From Paraburkholderia sp. Ac-20340 (GTDB taxonomy: Bacteria > Pseudomonadota > Gammaproteobacteria > Burkholderiales > Burkholderiaceae): a DNA stretch of 64,000 bases. Positions 35,463 through 43,298 of this stretch are shown piece after piece; position 1 is the stretch's first letter; each line of letters starts with the position of its first letter. Under the pieces are notes generated by a model, which was not told the origin of the DNA, did not search any database, and was given only the letters and a program-made list of their open reading frames with translations. The stretch lies in the NCBI RefSeq assembly GCF_017104965.1, contig NZ_JAAGPR010000001.1, positions 310,001 to 374,000 on the forward strand, written 5' to 3'. The position numbers were made by a program, and so were the translations under genes.

Positions 35463-36659
35463 ATGAGTAGCAATCGAGGCGTGGTGTATCTCGGACCGGG
35501 CAAAGTCGAAGTCCAGAATATCGACTACCCGAAGATGGTTGATCCGTCCGGACGTTCGATCGGTCATGGCGTGGTGCTCAAAGTGGTCAGCACCAATATC
35601 TGCGGTTCGGACCAGCATATGGTGCGCGGCCGCACGACGGCGCCGGTTGGTCTCGTGCTTGGGCACGAGATTACCGGCGAAGTGGTCGAAGTGGGCCGCG
35701 ACGTGGAAACGCTCAAGATCGGCGATCTGGTTTCGGTGCCCTTTAACGTGGCGTGCGGACGTTGCGCGATGTGCCGCGAGCAACATACGGGCGTGTGCCT
35801 GAACGTGAATCCTTCGCGTGCGGGCGGTGCGTATGGTTATGTGGATATGGGCGGCTGGATTGGCGGTCAGGCGCAATATGTTCTGGTGCCTTACGCCGAT
35901 TTCAATCTGCTTAAATTCCCGGATCGCGATCAGGCGATGGCGAAGATTCGCGATCTCACCTGTCTATCGGATATTTTGCCCACGGGTTATCACGGCGCGG
36001 TAACGGCAGGCGTGAAGCCGGGTTCGACGGTGTATATCGCGGGCGCGGGGCCGGTCGGGATGGCGGCGGCTGCTTCGGCGCGTTTGTTGGGCGCGGCTTG
36101 CACGATCGTCGGCGATATCAATGCGGAACGTCTCGCACACGCGAAGGCGATGGGTTTCGAAGTCGTCGATCTTTCGAAAGACGCCACGCTCGGCGAGCAG
36201 ATCGAGCAGATTCTCGGCAAGCCGGAGATCGATTGCGCGGTCGATTGCGTGGGTTTCGAAGCGCACGGTCATGGCGCATCGGGTCATGCCGAAGAAGCGC
36301 CCGCCACGGTGCTCAATTCGCTGATGGAAATCACGCGGCCTGCGGGCATGATCGGCATTCCTGGCTTGTACGTGACCGATGATCCGGGTGCAACCGATGT
36401 GGCGGCCCGTCACGGCAGTCTGAGCATTCGTTTTGGCCTGGGCTGGGCGAAGTCGCATACGTTCCATACCGGTCAGACGCCGGTGCTCAAGTACAACCGC
36501 AACCTCATGCAGGCGATTCTGTTCGACCGTCTGCCGATTGCGAAGATCGTCAATGTATCGGTGATTTCGCTGGAGGAAGCGCCCGAGGGCTACAAGAAGT
36601 TCGATGGCGGCGCGCCGCGCAAGTTTGTTATCGATCCGCACGGGATGCTGGCGGCGTAA
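35463..36659 (+). CDS. fdhA: Glutathione-independent formaldehyde dehydrogenase
   Basis: A 398-residue zinc alcohol-dehydrogenase-family enzyme oxidising formaldehyde to formate with bound or free NAD+. Catalytic zinc ligands Cys47 (NICGSD) and His68 (LGHE); structural zinc Cys98/101/104/112 (CGRCAMCREQHTGVC); NAD fold VYIAGAGPVGMAAAASARLLGA. The long insertion with DLSKDATLGEQIEQILGKPEIDCAVDCVGFEAHG matches the FdhA branch. AGGAGA lies upstream. It clears formaldehyde released when sarcosine oxidase runs without folate and from betaine demethylation. It ends the plus-strand run at a bidirectional terminator. Confidence 0.96.
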   Translation: MSSNRGVVYLGPGKVEVQNIDYPKMVDPSGRSIGHGVVLKVVSTNICGSDQHMVRGRTTAPVGLVLGHEITGEVVEVGRDVETLKIGDLVSVPFNVACGRCAMCREQHTGVCLNVNPSRAGGAYGYVDMGGWIGGQAQYVLVPYADFNLLKFPDRDQAMAKIRDLTCLSDILPTGYHGAVTAGVKPGSTVYIAGAGPVGMAAAASARLLGAACTIVGDINAERLAHAKAMGFEVVDLSKDATLGEQIEQILGKPEIDCAVDCVGFEAHGHGASGHAEEAPATVLNSLMEITRPAGMIGIPGLYVTDDPGATDVAARHGSLSIRFGLGWAKSHTFHTGQTPVLKYNRNLMQAILFDRLPIAKIVNVSVISLEEAPEGYKKFDGGAPRKFVIDPHGMLAA

Positions 36660-36682
36660 TTAAAACTCGCTGCGTTAAATAA

Positions 36683-36712
36683 AAAAGGCAGCCCTTGAAT
36701 GGGCTGCCTTTT
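36683..36712. terminator. Bidirectional terminator between fdhA and regulator
   Basis: AAAAGGCAGCCC - TTGAAT - GGGCTGCCTTTT, a perfect 12-base stem with A-tract and T-tract on either side, between convergent genes. Confidence 0.9.
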
Positions 36713-36739
36713 GGCGTTTGATTCTTTTAAGCGGATTTT

Positions 36740-37762
36740 TCAGGCGTGTGCGGGAATCGCCGGTAAATGCCGCAATGGCGCATCTACGCCCGCCATCGGC
36801 GCAACGCGTTTGCGGCGCTCGCCAGTGGGCGCGATACCAAACGCGTCGCGATAACTCTTGCTGAAATGGCACGCCGACTGGAAACCGCAGGCCATGGTGA
36901 TCTGCATGATCGACATATCGGTCTGCAGCAGCAGCTCGCGCGCGCGGCGCAGACGCAGCGTGAGGTAATAGTGCGTGGGCGTCATGCCCAGGTGCTCGTG
37001 AAACAGCCGTTGCAACTGGCGTTGCGACATATTCGCGAGCCGCGCCAGTTCTTCGCGCGAAAGCGGCTCTTCGATATTGCTCTCCATGAGCGAAATGACT
37101 TCGAACAGCGATTTGTTCGCCGAACCCAGCCGTGCAACCAGCGGCATGCGCTGCTGCGCGCTGGTGTCGCGAATATGCTCGACCACGAATTGTTCGGCGA
37201 TCTGCGTCACGCGCGAGGTGCCCACGCGCGGCGTGATGAGGTGCAGCATCATATCGAGCGGTGCAACCCCGCCCGTGCAGGTCACGCGATCGCGGTCGAT
37301 TACGAACAGTTCCTTGAGAAAGCGCGTAGAAGGAAACTCTTCCTTTAGCGCCGACATGTTTTCCCAATGGATCGCGCAGGCATAGCCTGCCAGCAGACCC
37401 GATTTGGCGAGCGCATAGGTGCCCGTACACAGGCTGCCGAGCGCCACGCCCATGCGTGCGAAACGGCGCAGCGTATTCAGATGCGCGGCCGAGGTGACGT
37501 GCTGCACGTCGATACCGCCGCAGACAAACACAATATCGGGCTGTCCGGCGCATTCGGCCGGGCCCGTATCGAAGCCAATACCGCTACTGGACGTGACCGT
37601 GCCGCCTTCGGGGCTGATGATGGACCAGCGATAAAGCGGCTGCCCGCTCAGGTAATTAGCCATGCGAAGGACTTCGATCGCGTTAGTGAAGGCGATCATC
37701 GTGAAGTTCGGCAACGGCATGAACGCGAAATGCGCTAGCGACGCGGTGCGCTCGGGAGACAT
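36740..37762 (-). CDS. GlxA-type AraC regulator, GbdR candidate
   Basis: A 340-residue transcription factor with an N-terminal DJ-1/PfpI (GATase1-like) domain (about 10-185; VFVCGGIDV, LGSLCTGTYALAKSGLLAGYACAIHWE, ELFVIDRDRVTCTGG) and a C-terminal AraC HTH pair (about 225-320; PLSREELARLANMSQRQLQRLF, SIMQITMACGFQSACHFSKSYRDAFG). GbdR, the betaine/dimethylglycine-sensing activator of gbc, dgc and sox genes in Pseudomonas, has exactly this architecture. The gene is divergent from the glyA-gbcB run. The paralogue at 52970 is an equally possible GbdR. AAGGAA lies 9 bases upstream of the start. Confidence 0.88.
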   Translation of the reverse strand: MSPERTASLAHFAFMPLPNFTMIAFTNAIEVLRMANYLSGQPLYRWSIISPEGGTVTSSSGIGFDTGPAECAGQPDIVFVCGGIDVQHVTSAAHLNTLRRFARMGVALGSLCTGTYALAKSGLLAGYACAIHWENMSALKEEFPSTRFLKELFVIDRDRVTCTGGVAPLDMMLHLITPRVGTSRVTQIAEQFVVEHIRDTSAQQRMPLVARLGSANKSLFEVISLMESNIEEPLSREELARLANMSQRQLQRLFHEHLGMTPTHYYLTLRLRRARELLLQTDMSIMQITMACGFQSACHFSKSYRDAFGIAPTGERRKRVAPMAGVDAPLRHLPAIPAHA

Positions 37763-38238
37763 GGGGAACCATTCCTTTTATTCGATGGCGACGCTCGGGG
37801 CGCGACCAGGCTACGGCATTCTGGAGTCGGGCACCATCGGTCTGCCATGCGGCAAAACCCTGATGCGCCAACCTCCTTACAACGAGCTTCGGTCTTTTCC
37901 CCTGAGGAAACGGTCGTGCTATCCGGCGCGCATGAAGCGCATCAACCAGACAGCCGGTAAAGCACGCTGAACATCAACGGAACGCATCGGGGAATGGCCG
38001 TTTCGAGTGTACGAGAAATTTATTCGGATCAGAAAGAATTTGCAGCGGTGTGACGGGCCCCCGTCGATTCACCACGACTTGTGAAAAACGGACGCCGATG
38101 GCGGAAAAGGAAAAGAACGCGTCTGAAATCGGATATCGATCAAAAAGCCGAGAGACAAGAATAGAGCCGTCGGAAGCCACGGTTGTGTAGCAAAGCAGCG
38201 CCGGGCCGCCCACCCCCATTTATCGTCATGGATGCCCT
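37763..38238. other. Divergent regulator/glyA intergenic region
   Basis: About 476 bases with no gene I can support. It must hold the regulator promoter (minus strand) and the promoter of the glyA-led operon (plus strand). I see AAGGAAAAG-type purine runs near 38105 but could not pick out a confident GbdR site, a sigma-54 site or a well-spaced -35/-10 pair. Confidence 0.6.
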
Positions 38239-39513
38239 ATGTCGAACTCGCAAGCTTTCTTTTCGCAACCGCTCGCCCAGCGCGATTCCGCGGTGCGCAA
38301 CAGCCTCCTGAAAGAACTCGAACGCCAGCAGTCGCAGGTGGAAATGATCGCCTCGGAAAACATCGTGTCGCGCGCGGTGCTGGAAGCGCAGGGCTCGGTG
38401 CTCACCAATAAATATGCCGAAGGTTATCCGGGCAAGCGTTATTACGGCGGCTGCGAATTCGCCGATGAAATCGAAACGCTCGCCATCGACCGTTTGAAGC
38501 AGCTTTTTGGTGCAGGCTTCGCCAACGTGCAGCCCCATTCCGGCGCACAGGCCAATGGCGCGGTCATGCTGGCGCTGGCCAAACCGGGCGATACGGTACT
38601 CGGCATGTCGCTGGACGCGGGCGGTCACCTCACGCACGGCGCGAAGCCGGCGCTGTCGGGCAAATGGTTCAACGCGGTGCAATACGGCGTGAATCGCGAC
38701 ACCCTGCGTATCGATTACGAGCAGGTCGCCGAACTGGCCGGGCAGCACAAGCCCAGTCTGATCATCGCCGGTTTTTCTGCTTATCCGCGTGAACTGGACT
38801 TCGCACGTTTTCGTGCGATTGCCGATAGCGTGGGCGCGAAGCTGATGGTGGACATGGCGCATATCGCCGGCATCGTCGCGGCGGGCCGTCATGCGAACCC
38901 GGTCGAGCACGCGCATGTGGTGACGTCGACCACGCACAAGACCTTGCGCGGCCCGCGCGGCGGCGTGGTGCTGACCAACGACGAAGACATCGCGAAGAAG
39001 ATCAACTCCGCCGTGTTTCCCGGCCTGCAGGGCGGCCCGCTCATGCACGTGATCGCCGGTAAGGCGGTGGCGTTCGGCGAAGCGCTCGACCCAAGTTTCA
39101 AAACCTACATCGACAATGTGCTGGCCAATGCGGCCGCGCTGGGCGAGGTGCTGAAGGCCGGTGGCGTCGATCTGGTCACGGGCGGCACGGATAACCATCT
39201 GCTGCTGGTCGATCTGCGTCCCAAGGGTCTCAAGGGCACCCAGGTCGAGCAGGCGCTCGAGCGCGCCGGCATTACCTGCAACAAGAACGGTATTCCCTTC
39301 GACACGGAAAAGCCCACGGTGACGTCCGGCATTCGCCTGGGTACGCCAGCGGGCACGACGCGCGGTTTCGGCGTGGCGGAATTCCGCCAGATCGGTGCGC
39401 TGATTCTGGACGTCTTCGACGCGCTACGGGCGCATCCCGAGGGCGACCCGGCCGTCGAACAACGCGTGCGCCGCGAGATTTTCGCGCTCTGCGAACGCTT
39501 TCCCATCTATTGA
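38239..39513 (+). CDS. glyA: Serine hydroxymethyltransferase (betaine-locus paralogue)
   Basis: A 424-residue PLP enzyme interconverting glycine plus 5,10-methylene-THF and serine plus THF. PLP lysine is Lys234 in [13 protein letters not shown]; other family segments are [36 protein letters not shown] and [14 protein letters not shown]. It is a catabolic copy: it heads the glyA-gbcB run and can combine both products of sarcosine oxidase (glycine and methylene-THF) into serine for SdaA. GGATGCCCT precedes the ATG. The dipeptidase-like gene follows 22 bases later. Confidence 0.96.
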   Translation: MSNSQAFFSQPLAQRDSAVRNSLLKELERQQSQVEMIASENIVSRAVLEAQGSVLTNKYAEGYPGKRYYGGCEFADEIETLAIDRLKQLFGAGFANVQPHSGAQANGAVMLALAKPGDTVLGMSLDAGGHLTHGAKPALSGKWFNAVQYGVNRDTLRIDYEQVAELAGQHKPSLIIAGFSAYPRELDFARFRAIADSVGAKLMVDMAHIAGIVAAGRHANPVEHAHVVTSTTHKTLRGPRGGVVLTNDEDIAKKINSAVFPGLQGGPLMHVIAGKAVAFGEALDPSFKTYIDNVLANAAALGEVLKAGGVDLVTGGTDNHLLLVDLRPKGLKGTQVEQALERAGITCNKNGIPFDTEKPTVTSGIRLGTPAGTTRGFGVAEFRQIGALILDVFDALRAHPEGDPAVEQRVRREIFALCERFPIY

Positions 39514-39535
39514 GACCCCACGGAGCATAACCACG

Positions 39536-40507
39536 ATGAGCACCCTGCACGACAACAGCATCATCATCGACGGCCTGAATATTTCGAAGTTCGAGCGCTC
39601 CGTGTTCGAGGACATGCGCAAGGGCGGCGTCACCGCCGTCAATTGCACGGTTTCGGTCTGGGAAGATTTCCAGAAGACGGTCGATAACATCGCCGAGATG
39701 AAGCAGCAGATCCGCGAATACAGCGAGATCCTCACGCTCGTGCGCACGACCGACGACATTCTGCGTGCGAAAAAAGAAAACAAGACCGGCATTATTTTCG
39801 GCTTCCAGAATTCGTATGCCTTCGAGGACAACCTTGGTTATATCGAGGTGTTCAAGGAACTGGGCGTGAATGTGGTGCAGCTTTGCTACAACACGCAGAA
39901 CCTGGTGGGCACGGGTTGTTATGAGGCGGACGGCGGTCTTTCCGGTTATGGCCGCGAAGTGATTCAGGAAATGAACCGCGTGGGCATCATGGTCGATCTC
40001 TCGCACGTGGGCGGCAAGACTTCGTCGGATGCGATTGCGGCGTCCAGAAAGCCGGTCACATATTCGCATTGCTGCCCCTCGGGTCTCAAGGAGCATCCGC
40101 GCAACAAGAGCGACGAACAGCTGAAGGAAATCGCGGACGCCAATGGTTTCGTGGGCGTGACGATGTTCGCGCCGTTCCTCAAGCGCGGCGCAGACGCGAC
40201 CGTCGAGGATTACCTGGAAGCAATCGAATATGTGGTCGATCTGATTGGCGAGGACCGCGTGGGGATCGGCACGGACTTTACGCAAGGTTATACGACCGAA
40301 TTCTTCGACTGGATCACGCACGACAAGGGCCGTTATCGCCGTCTGACGAATTTCGGCAAAGTGGTGAATCCGGAAGGCATTCGCACCATCGGCGAATTTC
40401 CGAATCTGACTGCGGCGATGGAGCGGGCAGGCTGGAGCGAATCGCGTATCAGGAAGGTGATGGGCGAAAACTGGCTGCGCGTATTCGGCGAAGTCTGGAA
40501 CGTCTGA
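39536..40507 (+). CDS. M19 (renal dipeptidase)-like protein with altered metal site
   Basis: A 323-residue TIM-barrel protein of the membrane dipeptidase family, conserved in betaine-demethylation loci (the Pseudomonas neighbour of dgcA has the same type). Metal ligands His157 (DLSHVG) and His178 (YSHCCPSGLKEHPRN) are present, but the usual N-terminal DGHND is DGLNI at 12-16 and the usual bridging Glu is replaced in GFQNS near 90-92. True dipeptidase activity is therefore doubtful. No signal peptide, so it is cytoplasmic, unlike exported relatives. It lies between glyA and the V4R gene. A role in betaine or dimethylglycine catabolism is inferred from context only. Confidence 0.85.
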   Translation: MSTLHDNSIIIDGLNISKFERSVFEDMRKGGVTAVNCTVSVWEDFQKTVDNIAEMKQQIREYSEILTLVRTTDDILRAKKENKTGIIFGFQNSYAFEDNLGYIEVFKELGVNVVQLCYNTQNLVGTGCYEADGGLSGYGREVIQEMNRVGIMVDLSHVGGKTSSDAIAASRKPVTYSHCCPSGLKEHPRNKSDEQLKEIADANGFVGVTMFAPFLKRGADATVEDYLEAIEYVVDLIGEDRVGIGTDFTQGYTTEFFDWITHDKGRYRRLTNFGKVVNPEGIRTIGEFPNLTAAMERAGWSESRIRKVMGENWLRVFGEVWNV

Positions 40508-40556
40508 AGCACCGCGCTTTTCAAGCCTTTAAAAACCCCACGATCAGGAATACACG

Positions 40557-41099
40557 ATGCAACCGCAACTGCCCATCGACGTGAACCCGGAAACCGGCGT
40601 CTGGACCACCGACGCGCTGCCGATGCTCTACGTGCCGCGTCACTTCTTTACCAATAACCACACCGCCGTGGAAGAAGCGCTGGGCCGCGATGCCTATGCG
40701 GAGATTCTTTACAAGGCCGGTTATAAATCGGCGTATCACTGGTGCGCGAAGGAAGCCGAAATACACGGCATCGAAGGCATGGCGGTTTTCGAGCACTATC
40801 TGAATCGTCTTTCGCAGCGCGGCTGGGGTCTCTTCAAGATTGTCGAAGCCGATCCGGCCAGCGCCCGCGCGCGCATCGAACTGCGTAATTCGTCTTTCGT
40901 GCTGGCGCAACCGGACAAGCACGGCACGGACGAAAAGCTTTGCTATATGTTCGCCGGCTGGTTTGCGGGCGCGATGGACTGGGTCAACGACACGGTGCCG
41001 GGCGGCAAGAGCGCACCGCGCGCGCAGTCGCGCGAAGTGCGTTGCGCCGCCGAAGGCCACGCGCATTGCGTGTTCGAAGTGTCGCCGCTCACGGCCTGA
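40557..41099 (+). CDS. V4R/DUF5943 domain protein of betaine locus
   Basis: A 180-residue cytoplasmic protein. It starts MQPQLPIDVNPETGVWTTDALPMLYVPRHFF and ends in a V4R-like (4-vinyl reductase) ligand-binding section: LNRLSQRGWGLFKIVEADPASARARIELRNSSF, FAGWFAGAMDWV, and REVRCAAEGHAHCVFEVSPL with two Cys and two His that could bind metal. This is the standard neighbour between the dipeptidase-like gene and dgcA in Pseudomonas and Burkholderia. Biochemical function is not established; V4R domains often bind small hydrophobic ligands. Confidence 0.8.
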   Translation: MQPQLPIDVNPETGVWTTDALPMLYVPRHFFTNNHTAVEEALGRDAYAEILYKAGYKSAYHWCAKEAEIHGIEGMAVFEHYLNRLSQRGWGLFKIVEADPASARARIELRNSSFVLAQPDKHGTDEKLCYMFAGWFAGAMDWVNDTVPGGKSAPRAQSREVRCAAEGHAHCVFEVSPLTA

Positions 41100-41128
41100 G
41101 ACGCCTGCGCAGAACCTGAGAAGAACAC

Positions 41129-41152
41129 GGCATGCGAATCGATAAGCATGCC
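41129..41152. other. Hairpin in the V4R gene-dgcA gap
   Basis: GGCATGC - 10 bases - GCATGCC followed by AAATTAAAAAAG, in a 132-base gap that is AT-rich compared with its surroundings. It could be a weak terminator, a processing site or an operator for dgcA. Confidence 0.4.
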
Positions 41153-41231
41153 AAATTAAAAAAGCCTGGCCGCAACAACAAATTCGCAACAATAAGCTCG
41201 CAATACAACTGAACACCTGAGGTCGTCCGCG

Positions 41232-43295
41232 ATGCGTTATCCCAATCTGTTCAAGCCCCTGACGCTCAATCAGCTCACGCTGCGCAACCGCATCGTCAGC
41301 ACCGCCCATGCCGAGGTCTACGCGGAGCCGGGCGGCCTGCCGGGCGACCGCTATATCCGCTATTACGAGGAGAAGGCCAAGGGCGGCGTGGGTCTCGCCA
41401 TCTGCGGCGGCTCCAGCCCGGTGTCGATCGACAGCCCGCAAGGCTGGTGGAAGTCGGTGAATCTTTCGACCGATCGCATTATCGATCCGCTTTCGCGGCT
41501 GGCCGAAGCCATGCATCGCCATGGCGCGAAGATCATGATTCAGGCCACGCATATGGGCCGCCGTTCGGCGTTTCATGGCGAACACTGGCCGCATCTGATG
41601 TCGCCTTCGGGCATTCGCGAACCGGTGCACCGCGGCAACGCCAAGATTATCGAGGTCGAGGAAATCCGCCGCATTATCGGCGACTTCGCGACGGCCGCGA
41701 AACGCGTGCAGGACGCGGGCATGGACGGCATCGAGATTTCGGCGGCGCACCAGCATTTGATCGACCAGTTCTGGAGCCCACGCACCAACTTCCGCACCGA
41801 CGAATGGGGCGGCTCGCTCGAAAACCGTCTGCGTTTTGGCGTCGAAGTGCTGCAGGCCGTGCGCGAAGCCGTGGGCAAGGACTTCTGCGTGGGCCTGCGC
41901 ATGTGCGGCGACGAATTCCACGAAGACGGTCTCGATCACGAACAGTTGAAAGAGATCGCCCAGGCGATGTCCGAAACCGGTCTGATCGATTATCTCGGCG
42001 TAATTGGTTCGGGCGCGGATACGCACAACACGCTCGCCAACTGCATGCCGCCGATGGCGCTGCCGCCCGAGCCTTTCGTGCATCTCGCAGCCGGTATCAA
42101 GTCGGTGGTGAAACTGCCCGTGATGCACGCGCAAAGCATTCGCGATGCAGGTCAGGCCGAGCGTCTGCTGGCAAGCGGCATGGTCGATCTGGTGGGCATG
42201 ACACGCGCGCAGATTGCCGACCCGCATATGGTCATCAAGATCCGCGACGGCCGCGAAGACGAAATCAAGCAGTGCGTGGGCGCGAATTACTGTATCGACC
42301 GCCAGTACAACGGCCACGACGTGCTGTGCGTGCAGAACGCGGCGACCTCGCGCGAAGCCACCATGCCGCATGTGATTGCGCGCACGCGTGGTCCGAAGCG
42401 CAAGGTCGTAGTGGTGGGCGCGGGCCCCGCCGGGCTGGAAGCGGCGCGCGTGGCGCGGCTGCGCGGCCACGATGTCGTGCTGTTCGAAAAGGGCGATGCG
42501 GTAGGCGGGCAGATTCTGCTGGCCGCGAAGGCGCCGCAGCGCGAGCAGATGGCCGGCATCGTGCGCTGGTTCGATATGGAAACGAAACGCCTGGGCGTGG
42601 ATCGCCGTCTGGGTGTGGCCGCCGATGAAGCCACCATCTTCGCTGAGCAGCCCGATATCGTTGTGCTCGCAACCGGAGGGTCGAGTTTCACGCAACAGGT
42701 GCCGGCATGGGGCGTGGAAGAAGGCCTCGCCGTGAGTTCGTGGGACATTCTTTCGGGCCGCGTGGAGCCGAAGCAGAACGTGCTGATCTACGACGGCGTG
42801 AGCACGCATGCAGGCGCGGGTGTCGCCGATTTCATCTCGAGCCGCGGCTCGAATGTGGAGATCGTCACGCCCGACGTGAAAGTGGCCGACGACGTGGGCG
42901 GCACGACCTTCCCGATTTTCTATCGCCGCCTTTACGCGCAGGGCGTGATTCACACGCCGAACTACTGGCTCGACCGCGTGTACGAAGAAGACGGCAAGAA
43001 AATCGCCGTGCTGCGTAACGAGTACACCGAGGAGCAGGAAGAGCGCGCCGTCGATCAGGTGGTGATCGAGAACGGCAGCACGCCCAACGACGCGCTGTAC
43101 TGGAAGCTCAAGCCGGAATCGCTCAATCGCGGTCAGGTGGATGTGCACAAGCTCTTTGCGGCCGAACCGCAGCCGTGCCTGTCCGAAGAACTCGGCAATG
43201 GCCGCTTCCTGTTGTTCCGTGTGGGTGACTGCATTTCCATGCACAACATTCACGGCGCGATCTACGATGCGCTGCGTCTCGTCAAGGACTTCTGA
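41232..43295 (+). CDS. dgcA: Dimethylglycine demethylase subunit DgcA
   Basis: A 687-residue flavoprotein related to trimethylamine dehydrogenase and old yellow enzyme. Residues about 1-340 form the FMN TIM barrel (NRIVSTAHAEVY, DGIEISAAHQHLIDQFWSPRTNFRTDEWGGSLENRLRF). The Fe-S region follows (Cys348, Cys354, Cys366, with Ala at 351 where relatives have a fourth Cys), then an FAD/NAD-binding half (VVVVGAGPAGLEAARVARLRGHDVVLFEKG near 390). It oxidises dimethylglycine to sarcosine with DgcB and ETF as electron path. dgcB follows after 3 bases. Confidence 0.95.
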   Translation: MRYPNLFKPLTLNQLTLRNRIVSTAHAEVYAEPGGLPGDRYIRYYEEKAKGGVGLAICGGSSPVSIDSPQGWWKSVNLSTDRIIDPLSRLAEAMHRHGAKIMIQATHMGRRSAFHGEHWPHLMSPSGIREPVHRGNAKIIEVEEIRRIIGDFATAAKRVQDAGMDGIEISAAHQHLIDQFWSPRTNFRTDEWGGSLENRLRFGVEVLQAVREAVGKDFCVGLRMCGDEFHEDGLDHEQLKEIAQAMSETGLIDYLGVIGSGADTHNTLANCMPPMALPPEPFVHLAAGIKSVVKLPVMHAQSIRDAGQAERLLASGMVDLVGMTRAQIADPHMVIKIRDGREDEIKQCVGANYCIDRQYNGHDVLCVQNAATSREATMPHVIARTRGPKRKVVVVGAGPAGLEAARVARLRGHDVVLFEKGDAVGGQILLAAKAPQREQMAGIVRWFDMETKRLGVDRRLGVAADEATIFAEQPDIVVLATGGSSFTQQVPAWGVEEGLAVSSWDILSGRVEPKQNVLIYDGVSTHAGAGVADFISSRGSNVEIVTPDVKVADDVGGTTFPIFYRRLYAQGVIHTPNYWLDRVYEEDGKKIAVLRNEYTEEQEERAVDQVVIENGSTPNDALYWKLKPESLNRGQVDVHKLFAAEPQPCLSEELGNGRFLLFRVGDCISMHNIHGAIYDALRLVKDF

Positions 43296-43298
43296 GCC

